A DNA stretch of 19,870 nucleotides from Anaerolineales bacterium UBA3905 (GCA_002391565.1 DGFH01000089.1:3193-23062), one strand, 5' to 3'; numbered from the stretch's first letter, positions 1-10,833 are shown. Numbers and translations: made by a program. Notes: generated from the letters alone by a model not told the origin.

Positions 1-918
1 TCATGATGCCGATGCCGCCCACCAGCAGGCTGATGGCAGCAATGGCGCCGAGAAAGATCGTCAGCGCACCCAGGATGTCTCCAAAGACTGAGATTAAGTC
101 ATTCTGGCTAATGATGCTGAAATCGTCCTGGTCGAGATACTTGATGCCACGCCGTTCACGCATGATCTGGGCAATCTCTTCCTGCGCCAGCGGAATATTG
201 TCAGCTTCATCGATGGAGGCATAGATCACAGAAACCTTGTACTCGCCATTTGGGTTCTTCTGCTTGAAGAGGCGATCCTGAGCCGTTGTCAACGGCAAGA
301 AGACCGATTTGTCGAGGTTGCCGCCTGGCCCGCCGCCTTTGCTCTCCATTACGCCGATCACGCGGAAGTTCATCCCGTTGATCTGTACGATCTGGTCGAT
401 GGGATATTCGCCGTTGGGGAAGAGTTCTTCGTAAGTGTCGGCGCCCAGCAGCACGACGCGTTGCCGCTCTTCCGCATCCAGTGCGGAGAAGTATGCACCG
501 AGTGTGGTCCTCCAACTGCGCACATTGGGATAGCTGGGCGTGGTGGCGTTGGCTTGCACGGTGACGCTCTTGCCATTGCGTTCGACGGTGGTGCGCGTCT
601 GGAAATCAGCGGCGACTTGAGATACGTGAGGCACCCGGCTGCGGTCGCCAATGGCTTGCATATCGCCAAGCGTGAGCGACTTGACCGGATTGGCGCGCAA
701 GGTGGGAGGGCCGTCTGAGATCTGACCGGGAGCAATGAAGAGCAAATTGCTGCCCAGCCCGGCGAACTGGTCGGTGACATACTTCTCGACGCCGCGCCCG
801 ATCGACATCAACGCGATCACAGCGCCAACGCCAATGATGATGCCTAACATTGTGAGGACGCTGCGCAGCTTATTGGCAGCCAGGGCGCGCAGCGCAATGC
901 GCATCGCTTCGACAACTT

Positions 919-922
<4 letters not shown>
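1..922 (-). CDS. MacB-like ABC transporter permease (3' end outside window)
   Basis: This is the membrane subunit of a MacB-type ABC exporter and works with the ATPase and adaptor genes just upstream. The visible 307 codons start at ATG 922-920 and run off the window edge without a stop. Residues about 20-40 form a first membrane helix (MLGIIIGVGAVIALMSIG), followed by a large extracytoplasmic MacB_PCD-type domain at about 45-275. A second helix begins near 283, rich in Gly/Ala/Ile and ending GGIGIM, which is the usual start of the FtsX domain. The remaining two helices are missing only because the window ends. The start codon overlaps the ATPase stop as ATGA, which indicates translational coupling. 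The substrate cannot be read from sequence: relatives move macrolides, peptides, lipoproteins or siderophores. The family call is firm. Confidence 0.93.
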
Positions 923-1722
<800 letters not shown>

Positions 1723-1790
1723 GCTACCGTCTTCCGTTTACGTCCTCTACGCCACAGGCGGCGTCAGATCGCCTGCGGTGAAGCGAATGG

Positions 1791-3263
1791 CTAATTGCCA
1801 CCGAACAGGGCGCCGCGCAATTGTTCCTCGCTGCTTTGCGTCACAAAAGCCAGGATGTCGCCATCCTGCACACCGGCGAGAATCTGGCTCTCGCGTTCGT
1901 TGCGCAAGCCGAGCTCCACCTGCTGGCGCACAGGCGCGCCGGCAACCATCTTGTAGACATACGCCTCGCCCGTGTTGCGATCAACTGTGATAAAGCGATT
2001 CGGGACGAGGATCACGTCCTCGACATCCGCCGTGGTGATGATGGCAGTGGCGCTCATGCCGACCCGCAGCGGCTGATCGGTGGCGTCTGGCGCCACCGTC
2101 ACCTCGTAGGCCACAACGCCATTGACATTGGAGGCTGTCGGTGCAATTTCGATCACCTTGCCGGTAATTGTGACGTCGGGCAAGGCATCGACGCTCAGCC
2201 GCACCGGCTGCCCCACGGCCACCTGACGCACGTCGATCTCGTCGACCAGCACCTTCATCTGAAACTGGCTTAAATCTGTCAGCACCACCGCCGGACGCGC
2301 ATTATTAGCGATCTCTCCCGCTTTGATGTTGACCTGACTGACCACACCAGCGATGGGCGCAACCAGACGGGCGTTAGCAAGCGCGTGCTCGGCTTGCAGG
2401 GTGTTCAATTGCGCTTGCTTGACCTGAGCGCGCGCAATGATCAAATCCTCTTCTTTCGGACCTTCCAGCAAATTGTCCAGGTTGTTGCGCGCATTGACAA
2501 CCTGCGCCTGCGCCTGTCGCAGCGCGGATTGCGCCTGGGCAATCTGATTCAACCCTTGCGCTTGCTGGGCAGCATTGACCGGTTCGACGGTCTTCTCGAC
2601 CTGCGCCTTTGCCAGCTCATAGTTCACGGTCGCCTGCTCCAGTTGCTGCGCCTGCGGAAACATGCCGGCGTCCGGCTGATCCTTGATCTTGTTATACGCC
2701 TGTTGCGCCTGTTTCAGATTGATTTCAGCCTGACGCAGTTGCGCTTCATTGATCACCTGCTGGGCGTCGGTGGGGCCGGCAAAGAGGTTGTTATAGCTGG
2801 CGCGCGCGCTCGCCAGTGCAGCCTCGGCGCTGGCGACGCCAGCCTGCGCCACTTCGACCGCCGCCTGCGCCGCCGCCACATCCATCGGGTCGGGTGGCGC
2901 TTCCAACTTGGCAAGTTGCGCTGCAGCAATTTCCTGCGCGACTTTGGCATTAGCCAACGCCAGCGTCAGGTCGGTCGTGTCAAGTTGCGCCAACAACTGA
3001 CCCGCCTTGACGCTTTGGCCAACCTCCACCAGCACATCATTGACGGTGCCAACGCTACGAAAAAGCAATGAGACCTGCTCTTTGGGTTCAATGCTGCCTG
3101 TAGCGCTGACGGTGCTGGCGATGGCGCCGCGCGTCACGGTGATCGTTTCGTAGGCGGGGGCGTCGCTCTGCGCCTGGACTGGCGCCAGATAGCGATCATA
3201 AGCCAGCCAGCCGCCCGCCGCCACAACGACAATGATGAGAAAGACAAGCATAAACCGTTTCAT
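1791..3263 (-). CDS. MacA-like membrane fusion / HlyD-family adaptor
   Basis: This is the extracytoplasmic adaptor of the MacAB-type exporter, anchored at its N-terminus and reaching out from the membrane. The ATG at 3263-3261 was chosen over an upstream in-frame GTG at 3314 because it gives a clean signal-anchor (MKRF, then a hydrophobic stretch at about 4-20). The protein is 490 aa. A biotinyl-lipoyl half-motif lies at about 68-96 (GQSVKAGQLLAQLD) and its partner at about 300-330 (VAPIAGVVSQVNIKAGE). Between them is an unusually long Ala/Gln-rich coiled coil of about 200 residues containing three related units. The beta-barrel and C-terminal domain follow (VRLSVDALP, VGMSATAII). It is separated from the ATPase gene by 68 bp and leads the operon. 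No TolC-like gene is visible, so the export route beyond the adaptor is unknown. Confidence 0.93.
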   Translation of the reverse strand: MKRFMLVFLIIVVVAAGGWLAYDRYLAPVQAQSDAPAYETITVTRGAIASTVSATGSIEPKEQVSLLFRSVGTVNDVLVEVGQSVKAGQLLAQLDTTDLTLALANAKVAQEIAAAQLAKLEAPPDPMDVAAAQAAVEVAQAGVASAEAALASARASYNNLFAGPTDAQQVINEAQLRQAEINLKQAQQAYNKIKDQPDAGMFPQAQQLEQATVNYELAKAQVEKTVEPVNAAQQAQGLNQIAQAQSALRQAQAQVVNARNNLDNLLEGPKEEDLIIARAQVKQAQLNTLQAEHALANARLVAPIAGVVSQVNIKAGEIANNARPAVVLTDLSQFQMKVLVDEIDVRQVAVGQPVRLSVDALPDVTITGKVIEIAPTASNVNGVVAYEVTVAPDATDQPLRVGMSATAIITTADVEDVILVPNRFITVDRNTGEAYVYKMVAGAPVRQQVELGLRNERESQILAGVQDGDILAFVTQSSEEQLRGALFGGN

Positions 3264-3338
3264 GGCATTTCCAATCGAATCAACTATCACATCGTATCTT
3301 GTGAATGATAGCACAAGCGCATTGATACTACGCTTAGC

Positions 3339-3367
3339 ATTGTATTAGAGTTGCAGCCGCGTGACAG
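3339..3367 (-). promoter_or_regulatory. Candidate sigma-70 promoter of the MacAB-like operon
   Basis: On the minus strand there is a TACAAT -10 at 3344-3339 and, 17 bp upstream, CTGTCA (four of six matches to TTGACA) at 3367-3362. The predicted start near 3332 gives a leader of about 70 nt before the adaptor ATG. The -35 hexamer falls inside a GTGACAG copy that recurs in the inverted repeat just upstream. This is motif-based only. Confidence 0.5.
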
Positions 3368-3397
3368 TAAGTTTGTAGGGAAATATGGTTGGACATT

Positions 3398-3433
3398 CAG
3401 GTGACAGCCATGATATGCAACGACTGTCACCTG
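3398..3433. repeat. Perfect 10-bp inverted repeat between dehydrogenase and exporter operon
   Basis: CAGGTGACAG at 3398-3407 is mirrored exactly by CTGTCACCTG at 3424-3433, with a 16-nt loop. It lies downstream of the dehydrogenase stop (3462) and upstream of the adaptor promoter, all on the minus strand. No T-tract follows the stem on the minus strand, so a simple intrinsic terminator is not supported. A third GTGACAG at 3361-3367 overlaps the -35 element, which makes an operator possible. It could also be a dispersed palindromic repeat. Confidence 0.6.
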
Positions 3434-3461
3434 TGGTGCAGAAGATGCGTTAGCGTGGAGT

Positions 3462-4358
3462 TCAGCGATTGGGTGCGATCTCAAAGCCAGCCAGATGCTC
3501 CAACGCCTTGACGAGTGCATGGTTGCCTTCGCTGCCGACGCCCCGCGCCTGGAGTGTGCGATAGAGCTGAAAGACCAGACTGGTGACAGGGACAGGCACA
3601 CCCAGTTCATCGGCGGCTTCCAGGACGAGCCGGAGGTCTTTTTGCTGCAGGTCAATGGTAAAGCCGGGACGCCAGTCGCGCGCCATGATCTGCGGCGCCC
3701 GGTTGGTGAACATCCAGCTGCCGGCGGCGCCCTGGCTGACGGCGTTGTAGGTCTTTTGGAGATCGACGCCGCCCGCCTGCGCAAACATGAGCGCCTCACA
3801 CATGGCAATGCAGTTGCCGACGACCAACACTTGATTGACCAGCTTGACCGTCTGCCCGGCGCCATGTCCCCCCACATGGGTGATCGTCTTGCCCATTGCC
3901 TGGAAGACCGGCAGCGCACGCTCAAACTGGTCGCTTTCGCCGCCGACCATGATGCTGAGCGTGCCTTTAGCAGCGCCTTCGCTGCCGCCGCTGACTGGCG
4001 CATCGAGCATAAAGACGCCCCGCGCCCCCAGAGTTGTCGCCAACTCGCGCGTCGCTTGCGGGCTGATCGTGCTGCAATCAATGACCAGCGCCCCCGGACG
4101 CGCGCCATGGATGATGCCCTGCCCCCCCAAGATCACCGCCTGCACATCCGGGGTGTCGCTGACACAGATGATCACGATGTCGCTGCGTGCAGCCACATCG
4201 GCAGGGCTGGCGCCTGCATGCGCGCCCTGCGCCACCAGATCTTGCATACGCGTAATCGTGCGATTCCAGACTGTCAACTCAAAACCAGCTTTCAGCAGGT
4301 TGGCGGCCATTCCCTGCCCCATGATGCCTAAGCCGACAAAACCAATGCGTTCGGACAT
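3462..4358 (-). CDS. NAD(P)-dependent beta-hydroxyacid dehydrogenase (3-hydroxyisobutyrate / tartronate semialdehyde reductase family)
   Basis: The enzyme oxidises or reduces a short beta-hydroxyacid/semialdehyde pair in the cytoplasm. It is 298 aa, the normal family length. The N-terminal Rossmann motif is GLGIMG at 9-14. The substrate-binding segment DAPVSGGSEGA is at 119-129, the conserved catalytic Lys at 172 within GQTVKLVNQ, with Asn175, and a late conserved Lys at 240. The ATG at 4358-4356 is chosen over an upstream in-frame codon at 4400 because AGGAAGG lies seven bases before it and the Rossmann strand starts immediately. The exact substrate (3-hydroxyisobutyrate, tartronate semialdehyde, glyoxylate or succinic semialdehyde) cannot be assigned. 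It follows the GH172 gene by 122 bp on the same strand and may be cotranscribed with it. Confidence 0.93.
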   Translation of the reverse strand: MSERIGFVGLGIMGQGMAANLLKAGFELTVWNRTITRMQDLVAQGAHAGASPADVAARSDIVIICVSDTPDVQAVILGGQGIIHGARPGALVIDCSTISPQATRELATTLGARGVFMLDAPVSGGSEGAAKGTLSIMVGGESDQFERALPVFQAMGKTITHVGGHGAGQTVKLVNQVLVVGNCIAMCEALMFAQAGGVDLQKTYNAVSQGAAGSWMFTNRAPQIMARDWRPGFTIDLQQKDLRLVLEAADELGVPVPVTSLVFQLYRTLQARGVGSEGNHALVKALEHLAGFEIAPNR

Positions 4359-4365
4359 AAAGTTT

Positions 4366-4372
4366 CCTTCCT
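4366..4372 (-). promoter_or_regulatory. Shine-Dalgarno site fixing the dehydrogenase start
   Basis: AGGAAGG on the minus strand lies seven bases before ATG 4358-4356. It decides between this start and an in-frame codon 14 residues upstream that would place the ribosome site inside the coding region. Confidence 0.75.
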
Positions 4373-4480
4373 GCATGAAATCGGGCGCACTTAAATCCAC
4401 TCTGCTATGGTGTTAACTCTTCACGGCGCCAAGACCGGTCGCTGCAGATGAACCATTTCGACGAGATTTGGTCAGGTCGT

Positions 4481-5575
4481 TCAGATCACTTCCAGTGTAT
4501 TCAAACCCGGACATGGCGGAAACGACGCGTGCGGCTCCGTCTGATACCAAAATGCGGTCGAGGCGATGTCGTCTTGCAGCGGCAGGTAGCGCGGCTTGCC
4601 TTCGAGCGCGGCGCGCCAGCCAAGCGCCTGGATGGTGACGCGCAAATCTTGCTGAAAGCGGATCGGGTCCAGGATGTGCCAGCGATACATGCCGAAGCGC
4701 TGCTGGCTGCGATAGAGACCATCCGGCTTGATCACCTGCGGCAGGCCGCTGTAGGGGCCAGTGAAGACGCCGTACTGACCCGGCGGGAACTCGAAATTCC
4801 ATGCGCCGCCAAAATAATCCTCGGTGCCGGTGCCGCAAATTGTCGGCCACTCCTCATCACCATCCAGGTAGAACTTGATCTCGCCCTCGCCCCACCAGCC
4901 ATTGTTGTTGACGCCCCAGGCCAGATACGCACCGACATAATGACCCTGTCCCTGCACGCCATCGAGCAGCGTGTGGACGCTCTGATAGGGCAGCGGGTTA
5001 CTGCGTCGCCACTGGGCGTGGAAGTAAGCTGCACTTTCCGGGACTTCGGTCAACGCGTAAGTGATTTGGTAATAAAAGCCGTTGACCGGTTCAGGTGACA
5101 GATTCTCTACGGTGATACGCGCCCGCCGGCGGAAGGGCATCTCCCAGTAGCTGTTAAAGCCGCCCGCCGGGTTGACAGCGATTGCCAGCGAGGTGATATT
5201 GCAACGTTCGCACCAACCGTTGGCGAAAAAGTCGCCCAGCGGCGTCTCCACCGATGGCGTGGGTTCGTCGTCCCAGTAGCAACGCAAGAGCAGCCGCCGC
5301 CATGCCGAGGGGTGCACCGTCAGCCAGATGTGCTGGATGACGCCGGGGCCATCAATGGCGGCCAGCGTGGCTATGGTGTTGCCGGCAATATTGATCGAGG
5401 GTGAAACTTTCCACCCCTGGCCAAGTTCGCGCGCGGCAACCGCGCCTGTCCCCTCTGTTGCACGTCCACCGCCGCCTTTGCGTCCATCGGGGTTCTCAGC
5501 GCTGATCGAACGCGTGAGGGCGTTCGACAGGTGCGACAGTCCGCCGATACCGGTGCTAAATCCTGGGAAGTTCAT
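4481..5575 (-). CDS. DUF2961 / glycoside hydrolase family 172 protein
   Basis: This is a predicted glycosidase of the DUF2961/GH172 family, whose characterised members act on alpha-D-fructofuranosides, difructose anhydrides and D-arabinofuranosides. The 364 aa cover the family domain. Visible hallmarks are GPGVIQHIW at 76-84, a SYWEMPF segment at 142-148, and the paired acidic motifs GEGEIKFYLDGD at 229-240 and GTGTEDYFGGAWN at 248-260. Glu232 and Glu252 are about 20 residues apart, a spacing compatible with the catalytic carboxylate pair of this family. No signal peptide is seen, so it is probably cytoplasmic. The ATG at 5575-5573 has AGGAG nine bases upstream. It is divergent from the MaoC gene. 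The substrate is not readable from sequence. Confidence 0.9.
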   Translation of the reverse strand: MNFPGFSTGIGGLSHLSNALTRSISAENPDGRKGGGGRATEGTGAVAARELGQGWKVSPSINIAGNTIATLAAIDGPGVIQHIWLTVHPSAWRRLLLRCYWDDEPTPSVETPLGDFFANGWCERCNITSLAIAVNPAGGFNSYWEMPFRRRARITVENLSPEPVNGFYYQITYALTEVPESAAYFHAQWRRSNPLPYQSVHTLLDGVQGQGHYVGAYLAWGVNNNGWWGEGEIKFYLDGDEEWPTICGTGTEDYFGGAWNFEFPPGQYGVFTGPYSGLPQVIKPDGLYRSQQRFGMYRWHILDPIRFQQDLRVTIQALGWRAALEGKPRYLPLQDDIASTAFWYQTEPHASFPPCPGLNTLEVI

Positions 5576-5675
5576 CGGTTTCTACTCCTTTGCCTGTGTA
5601 GGTTTCGTAATTGGAATAAAATTCAACTATTATGGTTACACAGGAGCATCACCAGCGCAAACAGGAGGGATACGC
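5576..5675. other. AT-rich divergent intergenic region
   Basis: These 100 bases separate divergent starts and must contain promoters for both directions. They are markedly richer in A/T than the surroundings (GGAATAAAATTCAACTATTA at about 5613-5632). A possible plus-strand -10, TATTAT, is at 5628-5633, but no convincing -35 is found at 16-18 bp. On the minus strand TTGAAT at 5626-5621 could be a -35 without a good -10. The elements are therefore not assigned. Confidence 0.4.
5663..5668 (+). promoter_or_regulatory. Shine-Dalgarno site fixing the MaoC hydratase start
   Basis: A full AGGAGG lies seven bases before ATG 5676. The reading frame stays open for hundreds of bases upstream, so this site, together with the match of the N-terminus to MaoC proteins, decides the start. 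Confidence 0.85.
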
Positions 5676-6128
5676 ATGCCCGGTCGCTTTTTTGACGACT
5701 TGACGGTCGGCGACATCATCCAGCATAGCCTGGGCCGCACGATCACGGAGATGGACAACACACTTTTTTGCGCGTTGACCATGAACACCCAGCCGCTTCA
5801 CCTCAATGAAGATTACGCGCAAAAACATTCAGAGTTTGGTCGGCGCATCGTCAACGGCATCTTCACATTGGGGTTGGCGGTCGGCCTCACCGTGCCGGAA
5901 CTGACCGAGGGCACGCTGGTCGCCAACCTGGGCTACGAACGCGTTGTCCATCCGCATCCGCTCTTTCACGGCGACACCCTCTATGTGACCACCGAAGTCG
6001 TGGAGAAGCGCGACTCGCGCTCGCGCCCCGGTCAAGGCATCATCCGCTTCCGGCACACTGGACGCAACCAGGATGGCGTCGTCGTCATTGAGTTCGAGCG
6101 CACGGCGCTAATGAGAAAGAGAGGGTAG
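5676..6128 (+). CDS. MaoC-family hydratase, mesaconyl/itaconyl-CoA hydratase-like
   Basis: This is a hot-dog-fold enoyl-CoA hydratase, probably hydrating a branched dicarboxylic enoyl-CoA. It is 150 aa, a single MaoC domain. The hydratase loop reads TMNTQPLHLNEDYA at 35-48. His42 occupies the catalytic His position, but the usual catalytic Asp of the (R)-hydratase motif (GDFNPLH) is replaced by Asn37, a variant associated with mesaconyl-CoA-type hydratases. The FGRRIVNGIFTLGL segment at 54-67 is the family's conserved helix. Two bases separate its stop from the CoA-ester lyase start, so the two form one unit. The pair fits a hydratase plus citramalyl/malyl-CoA lyase step, as in itaconate or mesaconate breakdown. 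That pathway is inferred; only the fold and the gene pairing are seen. Confidence 0.9.
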   Translation: MPGRFFDDLTVGDIIQHSLGRTITEMDNTLFCALTMNTQPLHLNEDYAQKHSEFGRRIVNGIFTLGLAVGLTVPELTEGTLVANLGYERVVHPHPLFHGDTLYVTTEVVEKRDSRSRPGQGIIRFRHTGRNQDGVVVIEFERTALMRKRG

Positions 6129-6130
6129 TC

Positions 6131-7006
6131 ATGCCTGTCGAGAATTCGCACTTTGCCCGGCGCTCGCTCCTGTTCATGCCCGGCGACAGCATGAAGAAGA
6201 TCCAGAAGGCGGCCGGTTGGGAAGTTGACGCCGTGATCCTCGACCTGGAGGATGGCGTGGCGCAAAACCGCAAGGTCGAGGCGCGCACGACAGTGGCGGC
6301 GGCGCTGCAGACAGTGGATTTTGGCGGGCGCGAGCGGCTGGTGCGACTTAATCATGTCAGCACCGGCCTGCCGGTGGCGGAAATCGAGGCGACGGCAGCC
6401 TGGCGTCCCGATGGCTACATTGCCCCGAAGGCCGAGGATGAAGCCGATCTGTGCGCCGTCGACCGGCTGTTGGAAGCAGCGGAGCGACAGCTTGGGCTGG
6501 CAATCGGCGCATTTCGCCTCTTCGCCATGATCGAAACTGCGCGCGGGGTGATGAATCTCAAGGAGATCGCCTGCGCCACGCCGCGGTTGGAAGGACTAAT
6601 CTTCGGCGCCGAAGACCTGGCAGGGGACATCGGCGCCGTGCGCACGCCGGCGGCGTGGGAGGTTTTCTACGCCCGCAGCGCCGTTGTGACAGCGGCAGCC
6701 GCCTATGGCTTACAGGCGTTCGACATGGTCTTCACCGACTTCCACGATGCGTCCGGCCTGGAAACCGAAAGCCGCTTTGCCCGGCAACTCGGCTTCACCG
6801 GCAAGACCTGCATCCATCCCAACCAGACGCCTGTCGTCAACCGCGTCTTCTCGCCCTCACCGGATGAGATCGACCGGGCGCAACGACTGATCCAGGCATT
6901 TGCGGCGCAACAGGCTGCCGGCGCCGGCGCCTTCACCTTCGAAGGCAAAATGGTGGATATGCCGATGCTCATTGCTGCACGCAAGGTGTTGGCGCGGGCA
7001 AGATAA
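6131..7006 (+). CDS. CitE-like CoA-ester lyase (HpcH/HpaI family)
   Basis: This is a TIM-barrel, Mg2+-dependent lyase that cleaves or forms beta-hydroxyacyl-CoA such as citramalyl-CoA or malyl-CoA. The 291 aa match the family length. Seen motifs are RRSLLFMPGDS at 10-20, DLEDGV at 38-43, the substrate-binding Arg72 in LVRLN, and the metal-ligand Glu135 in MIETARG. Glu161-Asp162 in GAEDLAGDIG supply the second metal ligand, and GKTCIHPNQ follows in the C-terminal third. It is encoded two bases after the MaoC hydratase, which implies consecutive steps. True citrate lyase beta subunit is unlikely because no citF or citD is present. Citramalyl-CoA lyase and (S)-malyl-CoA lyase remain the main alternatives. 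Confidence 0.92.
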   Translation: MPVENSHFARRSLLFMPGDSMKKIQKAAGWEVDAVILDLEDGVAQNRKVEARTTVAAALQTVDFGGRERLVRLNHVSTGLPVAEIEATAAWRPDGYIAPKAEDEADLCAVDRLLEAAERQLGLAIGAFRLFAMIETARGVMNLKEIACATPRLEGLIFGAEDLAGDIGAVRTPAAWEVFYARSAVVTAAAAYGLQAFDMVFTDFHDASGLETESRFARQLGFTGKTCIHPNQTPVVNRVFSPSPDEIDRAQRLIQAFAAQQAAGAGAFTFEGKMVDMPMLIAARKVLARAR

Positions 7007-7028
7007 TTCTCATCCTGCCGATCGCTTG

Positions 7029-7037
7029 TGGTATACT
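7029..7037 (+). promoter_or_regulatory. Candidate extended -10 promoter for the RHH-like/HNH pair
   Basis: TGG followed directly by TATACT (7032-7037) matches the extended -10 form TGnTATAAT with five of six hexamer bases. No good -35 lies 17 bp upstream, which extended -10 promoters can tolerate. The predicted start near 7044 leaves a leader of about 42 nt before ATG 7086. Confidence 0.45.
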
Positions 7038-7085
7038 GCAATCACGCTCACGCCTTGTTCCGCTCTTGCCGTCAGGATTGGTAGT

Positions 7086-7508
7086 ATGGCTGTACATCCT
7101 GTGACCGTCAATCTCTCTGAACACAGTTATCGCCGCGTCCAACGCCTGGCAAAGCAAACGCAGCGGTCGGTCGAACAACTCCTGACTGACGCAGTTGCCG
7201 CACTGCTCCCAGAAACCACCACCCTGCCATCCGACTTGCAAACTGCGGTGACGCAGATGGCGCTCTTGAATGATGCCGCCTTGTGGCAAATGGCGCGTAC
7301 AACCTTGTCGGCAGAACAACAGCAACGTCTCGAAGCGCTCCACGACAAACAACAGCGCGCACAACTCTCACCGGCTGAGCGCGCCGAAGAGCAGGCGTTG
7401 GTCAGGCTTTATCGCGAGACCCAGTTAATTCGTGCGCAAGCGGTTGCTCTCCTGCAACAGCGTGGGTACGATGTTTCCGATCCAGACCAATTTGCTCCCC
7501 TCATTTGA
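7086..7508 (+). CDS. Small protein with ribbon-helix-helix-like N-terminus, partner of HNH gene
   Basis: I do not recognise a named family for this 140-aa protein. Its N-terminus has the strand-helix-helix pattern of ribbon-helix-helix DNA-binding or antitoxin proteins: a short polar strand (HPVTVNLSE, about 4-12), a first basic helix with RVQRLAKQTQRS, and a second helix SVEQLLTDAVAALLP ending near 42. The rest, about 50-140, is predicted helical and rich in Gln, Ala, Leu and charged residues (LSAEQQQRLEALHDKQQRA), with no catalytic motif. The ATG at 7086 has AGGA eight bases upstream. The HNH gene starts 19 bp after the stop, so the two are almost certainly one transcript. A role as DNA-binding partner or regulator of the nuclease is inference only. 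Confidence 0.82.
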   Translation: MAVHPVTVNLSEHSYRRVQRLAKQTQRSVEQLLTDAVAALLPETTTLPSDLQTAVTQMALLNDAALWQMARTTLSAEQQQRLEALHDKQQRAQLSPAERAEEQALVRLYRETQLIRAQAVALLQQRGYDVSDPDQFAPLI

Positions 7509-7527
7509 CGCCTGAAGGGGATGCGCT

Positions 7528-7968
7528 ATGCCGCGTGACCGCATTTCCCCCACACAGCGCCAGCGGATCGCAACTGCAGCGCATAACCGCTGTGCCTATT
7601 GCCACACGCCGGAACGCATCATTGGTCCATTTTTGGAAATCGATCACATCATACCGCAATCAGCCGGTGGCGCGACGAACGATCACAACCTGACTTTGGC
7701 GTGCCCCCTGTGCAACAGCCACAAATCCGACCGAACCCATGCCATCGACCCAGCCACAGGAGAGACGGCGCCCTTGTTTCATCCCAATGAACAGCGCTGG
7801 CATGAGCACTTTGCCTGGTCTGAAGCGGGCGCCGTGCTAATTGGCAAGACGCCCACCGGGCGCGCAACCGTCGCTGCTCTTGATATGAACCATCCTGACG
7901 TTGTCGCCACGCGGCGACTATGGATTACAGTAGGCTGGCATCCGCCTGCCGAGGATCAGCCGGCGTAA
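7528..7968 (+). CDS. HNH endonuclease, stand-alone
   Basis: This is a small (146 aa) nuclease of the HNH/His-Me finger group with a zinc-ribbon scaffold. Two CxxC pairs, CAYC at 22-25 and CPLC at 59-62, flank the active-site core. The core is Asp39-His40 in EIDHIIP, a GGATNDHNL loop with Asn54, and NSHKSDRT at 63-70. The HNH fold ends near residue 70. The remaining residues contain LFHPNEQRWHEHF (83-95) and no second domain; this tail is shared by many HNH proteins encoded near small helical partners. ATG 7528 is used, although an ATG at 7521 lies nearby out of frame. The biological target is unknown: no methylase, homing intron or phage terminase is adjacent. Confidence 0.92.
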   Translation: MPRDRISPTQRQRIATAAHNRCAYCHTPERIIGPFLEIDHIIPQSAGGATNDHNLTLACPLCNSHKSDRTHAIDPATGETAPLFHPNEQRWHEHFAWSEAGAVLIGKTPTGRATVAALDMNHPDVVATRRLWITVGWHPPAEDQPA

Positions 7969-8052
7969 TCGCGCAGATGAGGACTTACTCGTATTCGCCC
8001 TGTTGTGGTCGAAATAGACTACTCGCCCTACACTCCCCAAAACTCCACCGTT

Positions 8053-8081
8053 TTGACACCCCTTCTCCTTTGCCCTACAAT
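8053..8081 (+). promoter_or_regulatory. Strong sigma-70-type promoter of alaS
   Basis: A perfect TTGACA (8053-8058) is followed after exactly 17 bp by TACAAT (8076-8081). The predicted start is near 8088, giving a leader of about 47 nt before the alaS ATG at 8135. No T-box antiterminator or other leader structure fits in this space. This is the best promoter in the window and probably drives the whole alaS-to-glycosyltransferase run. Confidence 0.75.
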
Positions 8082-8134
8082 CGCAAGGATATGTTGTGGG
8101 CACGCTTGCACTGAATGCATGGGAAACGACGTGT

Positions 8135-10831
<2,697 letters not shown>

Positions 10832-10833
10832 AA

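Noticed and set aside
5328..5675. Upstream extension of the MaoC gene frame
   Set aside because: The open frame continues antisense through the GH172 gene, but AGGAGG at 5663-5668 and the family N-terminus fix the start at 5676.
6131..7006. Citrate lyase beta subunit in a citrate lyase operon
   Set aside because: No citD, citF or citG neighbours are present; the partner is a MaoC hydratase, which points to citramalyl/malyl-CoA chemistry.
7969..8134. T-box or other leader riboswitch upstream of alaS
   Set aside because: Only about 47 nt lie between the predicted transcript start and the ATG, with no T-box core or terminator stem.
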